A program made the translations under genes and the position numbers. Below, piece by piece: positions 8,180-15,905 of a stretch of 26,304 nucleotides of DNA (positions within the stretch are counted from its first letter, which is position 1; every line of letters begins with the position of its first letter). The stretch comes from Streptomyces katrae (GTDB lineage: Bacteria; Actinomycetota; Actinomycetes; Streptomycetales; Streptomycetaceae). Where the stretch lies: positions 1 through 26,304 of the forward strand of contig NZ_JZWV01000110.1 in NCBI RefSeq assembly GCF_000966975.1, given 5' to 3'. The notes beneath the pieces were generated by a model. It made no database searches. It was not told the DNA's origin and worked only from the letters and a program-made list of their open reading frames with translations.

Positions 8180-9580
8180 ATGAGTCAGAGCACCATCACG
8201 CCTCCCGAACTGCGGCCTTCCGCGCCCGGATCCCCTCTCGGCAACGGCCTCAAGCAGCGCCACCTCTCGATGATCGCCCTCGGCGGGGTCATCGGCGCCG
8301 GCCTCTTCGTCGGCTCGGGGGCCGGCATCGCGGCCGCGGGGCCCTCGATCGTGCTCGCGTACGCGGTGTCCGGTCTGCTGGTGATGTTCGTGATGCGGAT
8401 GCTCGGCGAGATGTCGGCGGCCGATCCGGCGTCGGGCTCCTTCTCCGTGCACGCCGAACGGGCGATCGGCCCCTGGGCCGGGTTCACGGCGGGCTGGATG
8501 TTCTGGACCCTGCTGTGCGTGGGCGTGGCCATCGAGGCCATCGGGGCGGCGCACATCATGACGGGCTGGTTCCCGGGCACCCCGTCGTGGCTGTGGGTGC
8601 TGGTGTTCATGGCGCTGTTCTGCGGCAGCAACCTGGGCGCGGTGCGCAACTTCGGCGAGTTCGAGTTCTGGTTCGCCGCCCTGAAGATCGGCGCCATCGG
8701 GCTCTTCCTGGGCCTGGGCGTGCTCGCCGTCCTGGGCCTGCTGCCCGGGACCTCCTCCCCCGGCGCCGCGAACCTGGTGCACGACGGCGGGTTCCTGCCC
8801 AACGGGGTCGACGGGCTGCTGGTCGGCGTGCTGGCCTCGGTGGTCGCGTACGGCGGGCTGGAGACGGTGACCATCGCGGCCGCCGAGTCCGACGACCCGG
8901 TGCGGGGCGTGGCCAAGGCGGTGCGGACCACCATGTGGCGGATCGCGATCGTCTACGTCGGCTCGATGCTGGTGATCGTGACCCTGCTGCCCTGGAACGA
9001 CCCCTCGGTCACCGGGCACGGCCCGTACGCCGCCACCCTGGACCACCTGGGCATCCCGGCGGCCGGCCAGATCATGAACGTCGTCATCCTGGCCGCGCTG
9101 CTGTCGGCGATGAACGCCAACATCTACGGCTCCTCGCGCATGGCCCACTCGCTGGTCTCCCGGGGCCAGGGCCCCAAGGCGCTGGGCAAGGTCTCGGGCG
9201 GGGTGCCGCGCCGGGCGGTGCTGGCCTCCTCGGGCTTCGGGTTCGTGACCGTCCTGCTGTCGTACTGGTACCCGGACACCCTGTTCGCCTGGCTGCTGAA
9301 CATGGTCGGCGGGGTCATCCTCATCGTCTGGGGCTTCATCGCGGTCTCGCAGTTCGTGCTGCGCCGGCGGCTGGAGCGGGAGGCGCCCGGGAAGCTGACG
9401 GTGCGGATGTGGGGCTTCCCTTACCTGACGTGGGTGGCACTGGCCGGGGTCGCCGCGGTGCTGGTGCTGATGGCGGTGGGCGAGGACACCCGGTCGCAGG
9501 TGCTGTTCACCGGCGGGCTGGCGGTGGCCCTGGCGGCGACCGGCTACGTGATGCAGCGCCGGGCGGCGAACCGGAACTGA
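8180..9580 (+). CDS. Amino acid permease, AAT/GABA-permease type, paralogue 3
   Basis: This 466-residue APC permease is predicted to have 12 membrane helices. It has GGVIGAGLFVGSGAGIAAAGP, RNFGEFEFWFAALKIGAI and GQIMNVVILAALLSAMNANIYGSSRM. It differs from the other two in helices 3-4, where GWMFWTLLCVGVAIEAIGAA replaces the GWLYWF..VVLAVEATGAA pattern, so its substrate preference may differ. No clear Shine-Dalgarno precedes the ATG. A 17-bp palindrome sits just upstream. It is flanked by terminators on both sides, so it is likely a single-gene transcript. Confidence 0.92.
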   Translation: MSQSTITPPELRPSAPGSPLGNGLKQRHLSMIALGGVIGAGLFVGSGAGIAAAGPSIVLAYAVSGLLVMFVMRMLGEMSAADPASGSFSVHAERAIGPWAGFTAGWMFWTLLCVGVAIEAIGAAHIMTGWFPGTPSWLWVLVFMALFCGSNLGAVRNFGEFEFWFAALKIGAIGLFLGLGVLAVLGLLPGTSSPGAANLVHDGGFLPNGVDGLLVGVLASVVAYGGLETVTIAAAESDDPVRGVAKAVRTTMWRIAIVYVGSMLVIVTLLPWNDPSVTGHGPYAATLDHLGIPAAGQIMNVVILAALLSAMNANIYGSSRMAHSLVSRGQGPKALGKVSGGVPRRAVLASSGFGFVTVLLSYWYPDTLFAWLLNMVGGVILIVWGFIAVSQFVLRRRLEREAPGKLTVRMWGFPYLTWVALAGVAAVLVLMAVGEDTRSQVLFTGGLAVALAATGYVMQRRAANRN

Positions 9581-9606
9581 CGGCCCGGCGGCCCCCGGCC
9601 CCCTTC

Positions 9607-9641
9607 GAGGCGGATCCCGTGTGCGGTACGGGGTCCGCCTC
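9607..9641 (+). terminator. Terminator after permease 3
   Basis: A 14-bp stem, GAGGCGGATCCCGT (9607-9620) with ACGGGGTCCGCCTC (9628-9641), has one G-T wobble and a 7-base loop. A short TCTT follows. It isolates sodF from the permease. Confidence 0.8.
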
Positions 9642-9698
9642 TCTTCGTACCCGGACGACCCTTACGCGCGAGTGGGAACAGATACTGCTAGCGTGCAG

Positions 9699-9715
9699 TT
9701 GCGCATTAATTGCAA
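9699..9715. promoter_or_regulatory. Candidate nickel-responsive (Nur) operator of sodF
   Basis: TTGCG-CATTAAT-TGCAA matches, with one change in the left arm, the inverted repeat TTGCA-N7-TGCAA reported at the S. coelicolor sodF promoter, where nickel represses via Nur. A -10-like TAGCGT lies at 9689-9694, so transcription would start near 9700 and the site would straddle it. No convincing -35 was seen. Confidence 0.65.
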
Positions 9716-9751
9716 TAAGCGATTGGCACGCTGAGGGGACCGGATACACGC

Positions 9752-10408
9752 ATGGCCATCTACACGCTTCCTGAGCTTCCTTACGACTACGCGGCGCTCG
9801 AGCCGGTGATCAACCCGCAGATCATCGAGCTGCACCACGACAAGCACCACGCGGCCTACGTCACGGGCGCCAACACCACGCTGGAGCAGCTGGCGGAGGC
9901 CCGGGAGAAGGAGAACTGGGGCGCGCTCAACGGGCTGGAGAAGAACCTCGCGTTCCACCTCTCCGGCCACATCCTGCACAGCATCTACTGGCACAACATG
10001 GCCAGCCCCAAGACCGGCGAGGGCGGCGGCGAGCCGACCGCGGCCGACGGGGTGGGCGACCTCGCCGACGCGATCACCGAGTCCTTCGGCTCCTTCGAGA
10101 AGTTCAAGAAGCAGCTGACCTTCGCGTCCTCCGCGACGCAGGGCTCCGGCTGGGGCGTGCTGGCGTACGAGCCCGTGAGCGGCCGGCTCGTCGTCGAGCA
10201 GGTCTACGACCACCAGGGCAACGTGGGCGTGGCCAGCACGCCGATCCTGGTCTTCGACGCCTGGGAGCACGCCTTCTACCTGCAGTACAAGAACCAGAAG
10301 GTGGACTTCATCGAGGCGATGTGGAACGTCGTCAACTGGCAGGACGTGGCCCGCCGCTACGCCGACGCCAAGGCGAACACCCCGCTGCTGATCCCCGTCA
10401 AGGGCTGA
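9752..10408 (+). CDS. sodF: Iron (Fe/Mn-family) superoxide dismutase
   Basis: This 218-residue cytosolic enzyme converts superoxide to hydrogen peroxide and oxygen. The four metal ligands are visible: H28 in LHHDKHH, H76 in GHILHSIYW, and D169 and H173 in [13 protein letters not shown]. The ATQGSGWG segment near residue 130 is typical of the family. Metal choice cannot be read securely from sequence, but the Streptomyces orthologue is an iron or iron-zinc enzyme made when nickel is scarce. GAGGGGA (9733-9739) precedes the ATG by 12 bases, a slightly long spacing. In S. coelicolor a small RNA from the sodN 3' end also pairs with the sodF leader. sodN is not in this window. It is convergent with the nitroreductase gene across a strong terminator. 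Confidence 0.93.
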   Translation: MAIYTLPELPYDYAALEPVINPQIIELHHDKHHAAYVTGANTTLEQLAEAREKENWGALNGLEKNLAFHLSGHILHSIYWHNMASPKTGEGGGEPTAADGVGDLADAITESFGSFEKFKKQLTFASSATQGSGWGVLAYEPVSGRLVVEQVYDHQGNVGVASTPILVFDAWEHAFYLQYKNQKVDFIEAMWNVVNWQDVARRYADAKANTPLLIPVKG

Positions 10409-10475
10409 CCGGCACCCCGCAGACCACCCGCCTCGTGATCGTCTTCTCAGCCTTCGCGTGCGGGTGTGCAGAGCG

Positions 10476-10512
10476 GAAGACCCCCGTGAGGACGTGACTC
10501 ACGGGGGTCTTC
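10476..10512. terminator. Bidirectional terminator between sodF and the nitroreductase gene
   Basis: A perfect 15-bp stem, GAAGACCCCCGTGAG (10476-10490) with its complement (10498-10512), closes a 7-base loop between two convergent genes. Confidence 0.85.
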
Positions 10513-10530
10513 TGTGTGCGGGGGCGCGGA

Positions 10531-11178
10531 CTACTCGAAGATCGGGCCCTGGGTGCGGGTGCGCTTGATCTCGTAGAAGCCGGGGGTGGAGGCGACCAGC
10601 AGGGTGCCGTCCCACAGGCGGGCGGCGGCCTCGCCGCGCGGGGCCGGGGTCACGACGGGGCCGAAGAAGGCCACTTCCTCGCCGTCGGCGCCGGGCACGG
10701 AGATCACCGGGGTGCCGACCTCCTGGCCGACGCGCTCGATGCCGTCGTTGTGGGAGTCGCGCAGCACCTCGTCGTACTCGTCGGAGTCGGCGTAGGCGAG
10801 CAGCTCGGCCGGCAGGCCGACCTCCGCCAGGGCGTCGGCGATGACCTCGCGGGTCGCACCGCGGTCCTCGTTGTGGATCTTCGTGCCGAGGGCGGTGTAC
10901 AGCTTGCCGGTGACCTCCTCGCCGAACTTCTGCTGGGCGGCGATCACCACGCGCACCGGGGCCCAGCCCTTGGGGCCGAGGAGCTCGCGGTAGCGCTCGG
11001 GGAGCTCGTCGAGCTTGTTCTCGTTCAGCACGGCCAGGCTCATCACGTGCCAGCGGACCTCGACGTCACGGACCTTCTCGACCTCGAGCATCCACCGGGA
11101 GGTCATCCAGGCCCAGGGGCAGAGCGGGTCGAACCAGAAGTCGACCGGGGTCTTCTCGCGCACCTGGGTGTCGGTCAT
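10531..11178 (-). CDS. DsbA-like protein, mycothiol-dependent nitroreductase Rv2466c family, monothiol variant
   Basis: This 215-residue protein has a thioredoxin fold with a helical insertion. DFWFDPLCPWAW places C20 and A23 where M. tuberculosis Rv2466c has the active-site pair C19 and C22 (CPWC). The following TSRWMLEVEKVRDVEV and HVMSLAVLNEN also match the Rv2466c family, and a cis-Pro-like GTPVISV lies further on. Rv2466c uses mycothiol to reduce disulfides and to activate nitro compounds. With the resolving cysteine replaced by alanine, this copy would have to work by a monothiol route. I chose the ATG at 11178, with GAGGAG close upstream, over an in-frame start at 11250, which would lie inside the promoter. 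It is divergent from pepN, as in M. tuberculosis. Confidence 0.87.
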   Translation of the reverse strand: MTDTQVREKTPVDFWFDPLCPWAWMTSRWMLEVEKVRDVEVRWHVMSLAVLNENKLDELPERYRELLGPKGWAPVRVVIAAQQKFGEEVTGKLYTALGTKIHNEDRGATREVIADALAEVGLPAELLAYADSDEYDEVLRDSHNDGIERVGQEVGTPVISVPGADGEEVAFFGPVVTPAPRGEAAARLWDGTLLVASTPGFYEIKRTRTQGPIFE

Positions 11179-11227
11179 GTCTCTCCTCGGGTCACATCGG
11201 GCGTCTCTGAGCGTGTTCCTTCCGCCC

Positions 11228-11253
11228 AACCAGGCCGGGACCGCACGCATTCC
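11228..11253 (-). promoter_or_regulatory. Sigma-R-type promoter of the nitroreductase gene
   Basis: On the minus strand, GGAAT (11249-11253) and GTT (11228-11230) are separated by exactly 18 bases. This fits the Streptomyces sigma-R (SigH-like) consensus GGAAT-N18-GTT for thiol-oxidative stress genes. It would give a leader of about 43 bases before the ATG at 11178. Control of a mycothiol-linked protein by sigma-R is biologically coherent. Confidence 0.75.
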
Positions 11254-11304
11254 CCCCGTGGGAGGATTCGACCGAAGAAGCGATCACGCACGAAGGAGTG
11301 CCAC

Positions 11305-13851
11305 GTGCCCGGTGAGAATCTGTCCCGCGACGAAGCCCGCGTGCGGGCCGAGCTGCTGTCCGTCGACGGGTACGAGGTCGTCCTCGACCTGAGGTCCGCG
11401 GTGGACGAGGCCGAACCGGCCGAAGGGCCCCGGACGTTCCGCTCGGTGACGACCGTGCGCTTCCGGGCCGCGGCTCCGGGCGCCTCCTCGTTCGCCGACC
11501 TGATCGCCCCCTCGGTGAACTCGGTCACCCTCAACGGCCGCGCCCTGGACCCGGCCGTCGTCTTCGACGGGGCGCGGATCGCCCTGGACGGCCTGGCCGC
11601 GGAGAACGTCCTGGTCGTCGACGCGAACTGCGCCTACAGCCGGACCGGCGAGGGCATGCACCGCTTCGTCGACCCGGAGGACGGCGAGGTCTACCTCTAC
11701 ACCCAGTACGAGCCGGCGGACGCCCGGCGGGTGTACGCGAACTTCGAACAGCCCGACCTGAAGGCCCCCTACCGCTTCGAGGTGTCCGCCCCCGAGGGCT
11801 GGACGGTGTGGAGCAACGGCGCGGAGGAGTCCCGTGAGGGCGGGGTGTGGCGCTTCGCCGAGACCGCGCCGATCTCCACGTACATCACCTGCGTGGTGGC
11901 GGGCCCGTACCACTACGTCACGGACACCTACACGCGCGGGGACCTGACGATCCCGCTGGGCGCGATGTGCCGCAAGGGGCTGGCGAAGCACTTCGACGCG
12001 GACGACGTCTTCCTCGTCACCAAGCAGGGCTTCGACCTCTTCCACGAGATCTTCGACTACCCGTACCCCTTCGGGAAGTACGACCAGGCCTTCGTGCCCG
12101 AGTACAACCTGGGCGCCATGGAGAACCCGGGCATGGTGACCTTCCGCGAGGAGTACATCTTCCGCGGGAAGGTGACGCAGGCCTCCTACGAGCGGCGCGC
12201 GAACGTCATCCTGCACGAGATGGCGCACATGTGGTTCGGCGACCTGGTCACCATGAAGTGGTGGGACGACCTGTGGCTGAAGGAGTCCTTCGCGGACTTC
12301 ATGGGCTCCTTCGGGCTGGTCGAGGCCACCCGCTTCGACCAGGCCTGGGTCACCTTCGCCAACAACCGCAAGGCCTGGGCCTACCGGGCCGACCAGCTGC
12401 CGTCCACCCACCCGATCACGGCCGACATCCGTGACCTGGAGGACGCCAAGCTGAACTTCGACGGGATCACCTACGCCAAGGGCGCGGCCGTCCTCAAGCA
12501 GCTCGTCGCGTACGTGGGCCGGGACGCGTTCCTGGACGGCGCGCGGCGCTACTTCAAGGCGCACGCGTACGGGAACACCACCCTGGACGACCTGCTGTCG
12601 GTGCTCGGGGAGGTCTCCGGGCGGGACATGGCCGAGTGGTCGCGGGCCTGGCTGCAGACGGCGGGCGTCAACGCGCTGACCCCCGTGGTCACCACGGACG
12701 CGGCCGGCCGGCTGACCGAGCTGGCCGTGGTCCAGGAGGGCGACGAGCTGCGCCCCCACCGGGTGGCGGTGGGCCTGTACCGGCTGGAGGCCGACGGTTC
12801 GCTGGTGCGCTACGCGCGCGCCGAGGCCGATGTGGCGGGCGTGCGCACGGTGGTCGGGGAACTGGCCGGGCTGGAGCGGCCCGACCTGGTCCTGGTCAAC
12901 GACGAGGACCTCACCTACTGCAAGATCCGCTTCGACGAGGCCTCGCTGGCCACCCTCCGCGGCCACCTGGGCGACCTCACCGACCCGCTGGCCCGCGCCC
13001 TGTGCTGGTCGGCGCTGTGGAACCTGACGCGGGACGCGCTGATGCCGGCCCGGGACTTCCTGTCGCTGGTACTGGCGCACGCGGGCCGCGAGAGCGACGT
13101 CGGCGTGCTGCAGCAGCTGCACGCGCAGGCGCTGAGCGCGGTCACCCACTACGCGGCGCCGGACTGGCGCGAGCAGGGCGGCCGGGAGCTCGCCGCGGGC
13201 GCCCTGCACGAGCTGCGGCTGGCCGAGCCGGGCTCCGAGCACCAGCTGACCTGGGCCCGGTTCTTCGCGGCGAGCGCGGCCAGCGAGGGTGACTTCCAGC
13301 TGCTGCTGGGGCTGCTGGAGGGTTCGGCGCGGATCGACGGGCTGGAGGTGGACCAGGAGCTGCGCTGGGACTTCCTGCTGCCGCTCGCCGCGCACGGCGT
13401 GGTCGACGAGGCCGTACTGGCGGCCGAGCTGGTCCGCGACGACACCGCGTCGGGCAAGCGGCACCAGGTGCGCTGCCTGGCCGCGCGGCCGTCGGCGGCG
13501 GTCAAGGACCAGGCCTGGGCGGTGGTGGTCGAGTCGGACGCGCTGTCGAACGCGCTGGTCGAGGCGACCATCAGCGGGATGCAGCAGTCCTCGCAGCGGG
13601 AGCTGCTGGCCCCGTACGCCGGGCGCTACTTCGAGGTGATCGAGCGGATCTGGGCGGAGCGGTCGATCCAGATCGGGATCGACGTGGTGAAGGGGCTGTA
13701 CCCGATGCTCCAGGACTCCCAGGCCACTCTCGACGCGACGGACGCCTGGCTGACCTCCCGTCCGGACGCGGCCCCGGCGCTGCGCCGCCTGGTCCTGGAG
13801 TCCCGCGACGACCTGGCCCGGGCCCTCCGAGCCCAGTCCCGCGACGCCTGA
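11305..13851 (+). CDS. pepN: Aminopeptidase N (M1 zinc metallopeptidase), copy 1
   Basis: This 848-residue cytosolic aminopeptidase removes N-terminal residues from peptides. GAMEN, which binds the substrate amino terminus, is at residues 270-274. The zinc motif HEMAH spans 304-308, with the third ligand E327 in WLKESF. The M1 N-terminal beta domain occupies about residues 1-190, and a long helical ERAP1-like C-terminal domain follows from about 520. I chose the GTG at 11305 because AAGGAG (11293-11298) lies six bases before it. The longer frame back to 10516 overlaps the nitroreductase gene on the other strand. It is paralogous along its length to the second copy at the end of the window, and it is the copy in the Rv2467-like context. 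Confidence 0.95.
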   Translation: MPGENLSRDEARVRAELLSVDGYEVVLDLRSAVDEAEPAEGPRTFRSVTTVRFRAAAPGASSFADLIAPSVNSVTLNGRALDPAVVFDGARIALDGLAAENVLVVDANCAYSRTGEGMHRFVDPEDGEVYLYTQYEPADARRVYANFEQPDLKAPYRFEVSAPEGWTVWSNGAEESREGGVWRFAETAPISTYITCVVAGPYHYVTDTYTRGDLTIPLGAMCRKGLAKHFDADDVFLVTKQGFDLFHEIFDYPYPFGKYDQAFVPEYNLGAMENPGMVTFREEYIFRGKVTQASYERRANVILHEMAHMWFGDLVTMKWWDDLWLKESFADFMGSFGLVEATRFDQAWVTFANNRKAWAYRADQLPSTHPITADIRDLEDAKLNFDGITYAKGAAVLKQLVAYVGRDAFLDGARRYFKAHAYGNTTLDDLLSVLGEVSGRDMAEWSRAWLQTAGVNALTPVVTTDAAGRLTELAVVQEGDELRPHRVAVGLYRLEADGSLVRYARAEADVAGVRTVVGELAGLERPDLVLVNDEDLTYCKIRFDEASLATLRGHLGDLTDPLARALCWSALWNLTRDALMPARDFLSLVLAHAGRESDVGVLQQLHAQALSAVTHYAAPDWREQGGRELAAGALHELRLAEPGSEHQLTWARFFAASAASEGDFQLLLGLLEGSARIDGLEVDQELRWDFLLPLAAHGVVDEAVLAAELVRDDTASGKRHQVRCLAARPSAAVKDQAWAVVVESDALSNALVEATISGMQQSSQRELLAPYAGRYFEVIERIWAERSIQIGIDVVKGLYPMLQDSQATLDATDAWLTSRPDAAPALRRLVLESRDDLARALRAQSRDA

Positions 13852-13867
13852 CCCCCCTGGTCCCGTT

Positions 13868-13899
13868 CCGCCCCGTCCGGCAGCCGCCGGGCGGGGCGG
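13868..13899 (+). terminator. Terminator after pepN copy 1
   Basis: A 13-bp stem (13868-13880 with 13887-13899) with outer arms CCGCCCCG/CGGGGCGG, one wobble pair and a 6-base loop. It lies 16 bases past the stop codon. Confidence 0.75.
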
Positions 13900-13956
13900 T
13901 TCGCGTGGCGGCGATGGGCCATCGGCAGTCGAACGTCCGTACTTTAGCCCCAGCTT

Positions 13957-13964
13957 GTCCGGAT
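13957..13964 (+). promoter_or_regulatory. GTCCGGAT word and -35-like element upstream of the AbiEi-like gene
   Basis: GTCCGGAT starts 67 bases before the ATG at 14024 and is followed at once by TTGTTGACG. TTGACG (13968-13973) is a candidate -35, with TAGCAA (13990-13995) a weak -10 after 16 bases. The octamer recurs upstream of three other genes. Confidence 0.35.
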
Positions 13965-14023
13965 TTGTTGACGAACGTGTAACAGGCGTTAGCAAGGCCA
14001 TGGCCTGAGGGAATCACCGCGTC

Positions 14024-14986
14024 ATGAACCAGAACGCACCCCTCCCCCTCGCCCACCTCACCGCCAGCCGCCCCCGCGTCCTGACCCTCGCTCAGCTGCG
14101 CGAGCACGGCGTCAGTGCCGCCGAGGCCGCCGGCCGGCCGTGGCAGCAGGTGCTGCCCGGGGTGTTCCTGCTGCACGCCGGCCCCGCGACGAGCGAGGAG
14201 CGCCTGCACGCCGCCCTCCTGTACGCGGGCAGGCGCGGCAACGGCGAGGCCATGATCACCGGACTGGCCGCCCTCGCGCTCTACCGGTTCTCCTCCACCC
14301 CCACCCTGCCCGGCCTCCCCCACATCGACGTCCTCGTCCCGAACACCCGCCGGCTGCGCTCCACCGGCGACGTGCGCATCGTGCGCGCCCACACCCCGCC
14401 CCGGCCGCTGGAGGTGACCGGGCTGCCCGTGGCGCCCGTGGCGCGGGCGGTCGCCGACGCCGTGGCCCAGCTCGACGAGGCCGACGCGGTGCGCCGCGTC
14501 CTCAGCGAGGCCGTCCGCGCCGGACACTGCGAACCGGCCGCCGTCGTACGGGAGCTGACGGTGGCGCGGCTGCTGAACCGGCCGCACGTGATCGACGCGG
14601 TGGAATCCCTGCTGGCCGAGGGCCGGGCCATCGCCGAGGACCGGCTGTACCAGCTCGTGCGGGGCTACGAGCTCCCCGAGCCGGTCTGGAACGTGGACCT
14701 GCGGCTGCCCGGCGGCCCGCACCTGGGCGGAGTGGACGCGTACTGGCCCGAGCAGGCCGTGGCCGTCGAGATCGACACCCGGGCCCCGCGCCAGGGGGAG
14801 GACGAGGACTTCGCCGAGGCCGTCCGCAAGCGGGAGACCCTGGAGCGGCTCGGCGTGACCGTCCTCTACCTGACCCCGCGCAAGCTGCGCGACTGGCCCG
14901 AGCAGCAGGCCGCGGTCGTCCGGACCGCCCTGACGGCGTCCTGCGACCGCGAGCCCGCCGCCTACCTGGTCGTACTGCCCCGGTGA
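14024..14986 (+). CDS. AbiEi-like winged-helix protein with C-terminal DUF559/Vsr-like domain
   Basis: The protein is 320 residues. The N-terminal part (about 15-55, LTLAQLREHGVSAAEAAGRPWQQVLPGVFLLHAG) resembles the winged-helix domain of AbiEi-type antitoxins. A central region with GLAALALY and LPHIDVLVP follows. The C-terminal part (about 205-310) resembles DUF559, a PD-(D/E)XK relative of Vsr nucleases. It shows the acidic pattern VDAYWPEQAVAVEID, preceded by AEDRLYQL and followed by RKRETLERLGVTVLYLTPRKL. No AbiEii nucleotidyltransferase partner is beside it, so a working type IV toxin-antitoxin pair is not supported here. Such orphans are common in Streptomyces, and their function is unknown. 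GAGGGA lies about ten bases before the ATG. It overlaps the next gene tail to tail. Confidence 0.8.
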   Translation: MNQNAPLPLAHLTASRPRVLTLAQLREHGVSAAEAAGRPWQQVLPGVFLLHAGPATSEERLHAALLYAGRRGNGEAMITGLAALALYRFSSTPTLPGLPHIDVLVPNTRRLRSTGDVRIVRAHTPPRPLEVTGLPVAPVARAVADAVAQLDEADAVRRVLSEAVRAGHCEPAAVVRELTVARLLNRPHVIDAVESLLAEGRAIAEDRLYQLVRGYELPEPVWNVDLRLPGGPHLGGVDAYWPEQAVAVEIDTRAPRQGEDEDFAEAVRKRETLERLGVTVLYLTPRKLRDWPEQQAAVVRTALTASCDREPAAYLVVLPR

Positions 14987-15882
14987 GGGTCACCCGGGAG
15001 GACCGGGAGGACCGGGTTGGCCGGGGAGTACTCCGGGGCGCTCCAGCGCAGCCGCCCCGGGTGCAGGCTCTGCACCACCGCCTCCACCCCGAACCGGACG
15101 CTACGGCTCCCGTCGGCGCCGTACTCGGTCCGGGCCCGCCCGCTCAGCTGCAGCAGCCCGCCGCCCTCCCAGTCGGGGAAGAGCAGCCCGGCCCGCTCGT
15201 CGAGGGCCAGGTTCCCGAGGGTCAGGAACATCGCGTTCCCCGGATAGTCCGGCCAGCGCAGTTCGGTGGGCGAGAGCACCTCCACGAAGCCGGGCATCCC
15301 GCCCCGGTGGCTCGCGTCGGCCCCTCCGGTGTCCGCCGTGGTGGCGATGAAGAAGGTGTCGGCGGCGCGGACGGCCCGCTCCTGGTCCGGGGCGAGCGCC
15401 ACGGAGCGCCGTACGGTTCCGGGCCCCTCGGCGACGAGTTCCAGCGGCTGCCGCTTCTGCAGGTACTTCGGGCAGTTGGAGAAGACCTCCTCGGCCGCCA
15501 CCGCGAAGCCGCCGGCCGTCACGGAGAGGGTGCCGTTGAGCCGCATCCGGCGCCGGGTGCGCGGGTCGAGGGCGATGGTGCCGACCCGGGTGCCGTCGGC
15601 GGCCAGGGCCCCGGCGAGGGGGTCCCCGTCCGGCAGGCCGCCGCGGACGGAGATCCGGTCCGGCCCGGTGGCCCGTACGAATCCGGGCGCCCCGGTGAGC
15701 AGCGAGGCCCACAGCCGTCCCGTGCCGTCGGCGGCGCCGACGACGAGGTGGGGCTGGAGGGCGAGGAAGGCGGCCGCCACGTCCCGGATGCCCGGGCCGA
15801 TGGAGCGGCCGACGTGCTCGGCGAGCGCGCGGACGCCGACCCGTTCCTGGACGGCCAGCGAGCCCTGGTGGTACCGGTCCAT
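14962..15882 (-). CDS. Pyridoxamine 5'-phosphate oxidase-like FMN-binding protein
   Basis: This 306-residue protein has a PNPOx-like split-barrel flavin domain, suggested by PHLVVGAADGTGRLWASLLTG (about 45-65) and by LGNLALDERAGLLFPDWEGGGLLQLSGRA in the C-terminal half. It looks like the larger predicted flavin-nucleotide-binding group rather than PdxH itself, and the substrate is unknown. I chose the ATG at 15882 because GTGAGGG sits just before it. A GTG at 15894 would add four residues. It lies 23 bases downstream of the VOC gene on the same strand, so the two probably form an operon. Its last 25 bases overlap the end of the convergent AbiEi-like gene. Confidence 0.78.
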   Translation of the reverse strand: MDRYHQGSLAVQERVGVRALAEHVGRSIGPGIRDVAAAFLALQPHLVVGAADGTGRLWASLLTGAPGFVRATGPDRISVRGGLPDGDPLAGALAADGTRVGTIALDPRTRRRMRLNGTLSVTAGGFAVAAEEVFSNCPKYLQKRQPLELVAEGPGTVRRSVALAPDQERAVRAADTFFIATTADTGGADASHRGGMPGFVEVLSPTELRWPDYPGNAMFLTLGNLALDERAGLLFPDWEGGGLLQLSGRARTEYGADGSRSVRFGVEAVVQSLHPGRLRWSAPEYSPANPVLPVLPGDPHRGSTTR

Positions 15883-15905
15883 GACGGCCCTCACTTTCCG
15901 AGTCT

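Noticed and set aside
10516..11304. Upstream extension of pepN copy 1 by 263 codons
   Set aside because: It is antisense to the nitroreductase gene and lacks M1 similarity. The GTG at 11305 has a good ribosome site.
14024..15882. A type IV toxin-antitoxin pair formed by the AbiEi-like gene and its neighbour
   Set aside because: The neighbour is convergent and PNPOx-like, not an AbiEii nucleotidyltransferase, and pairs of that type are normally co-directional.
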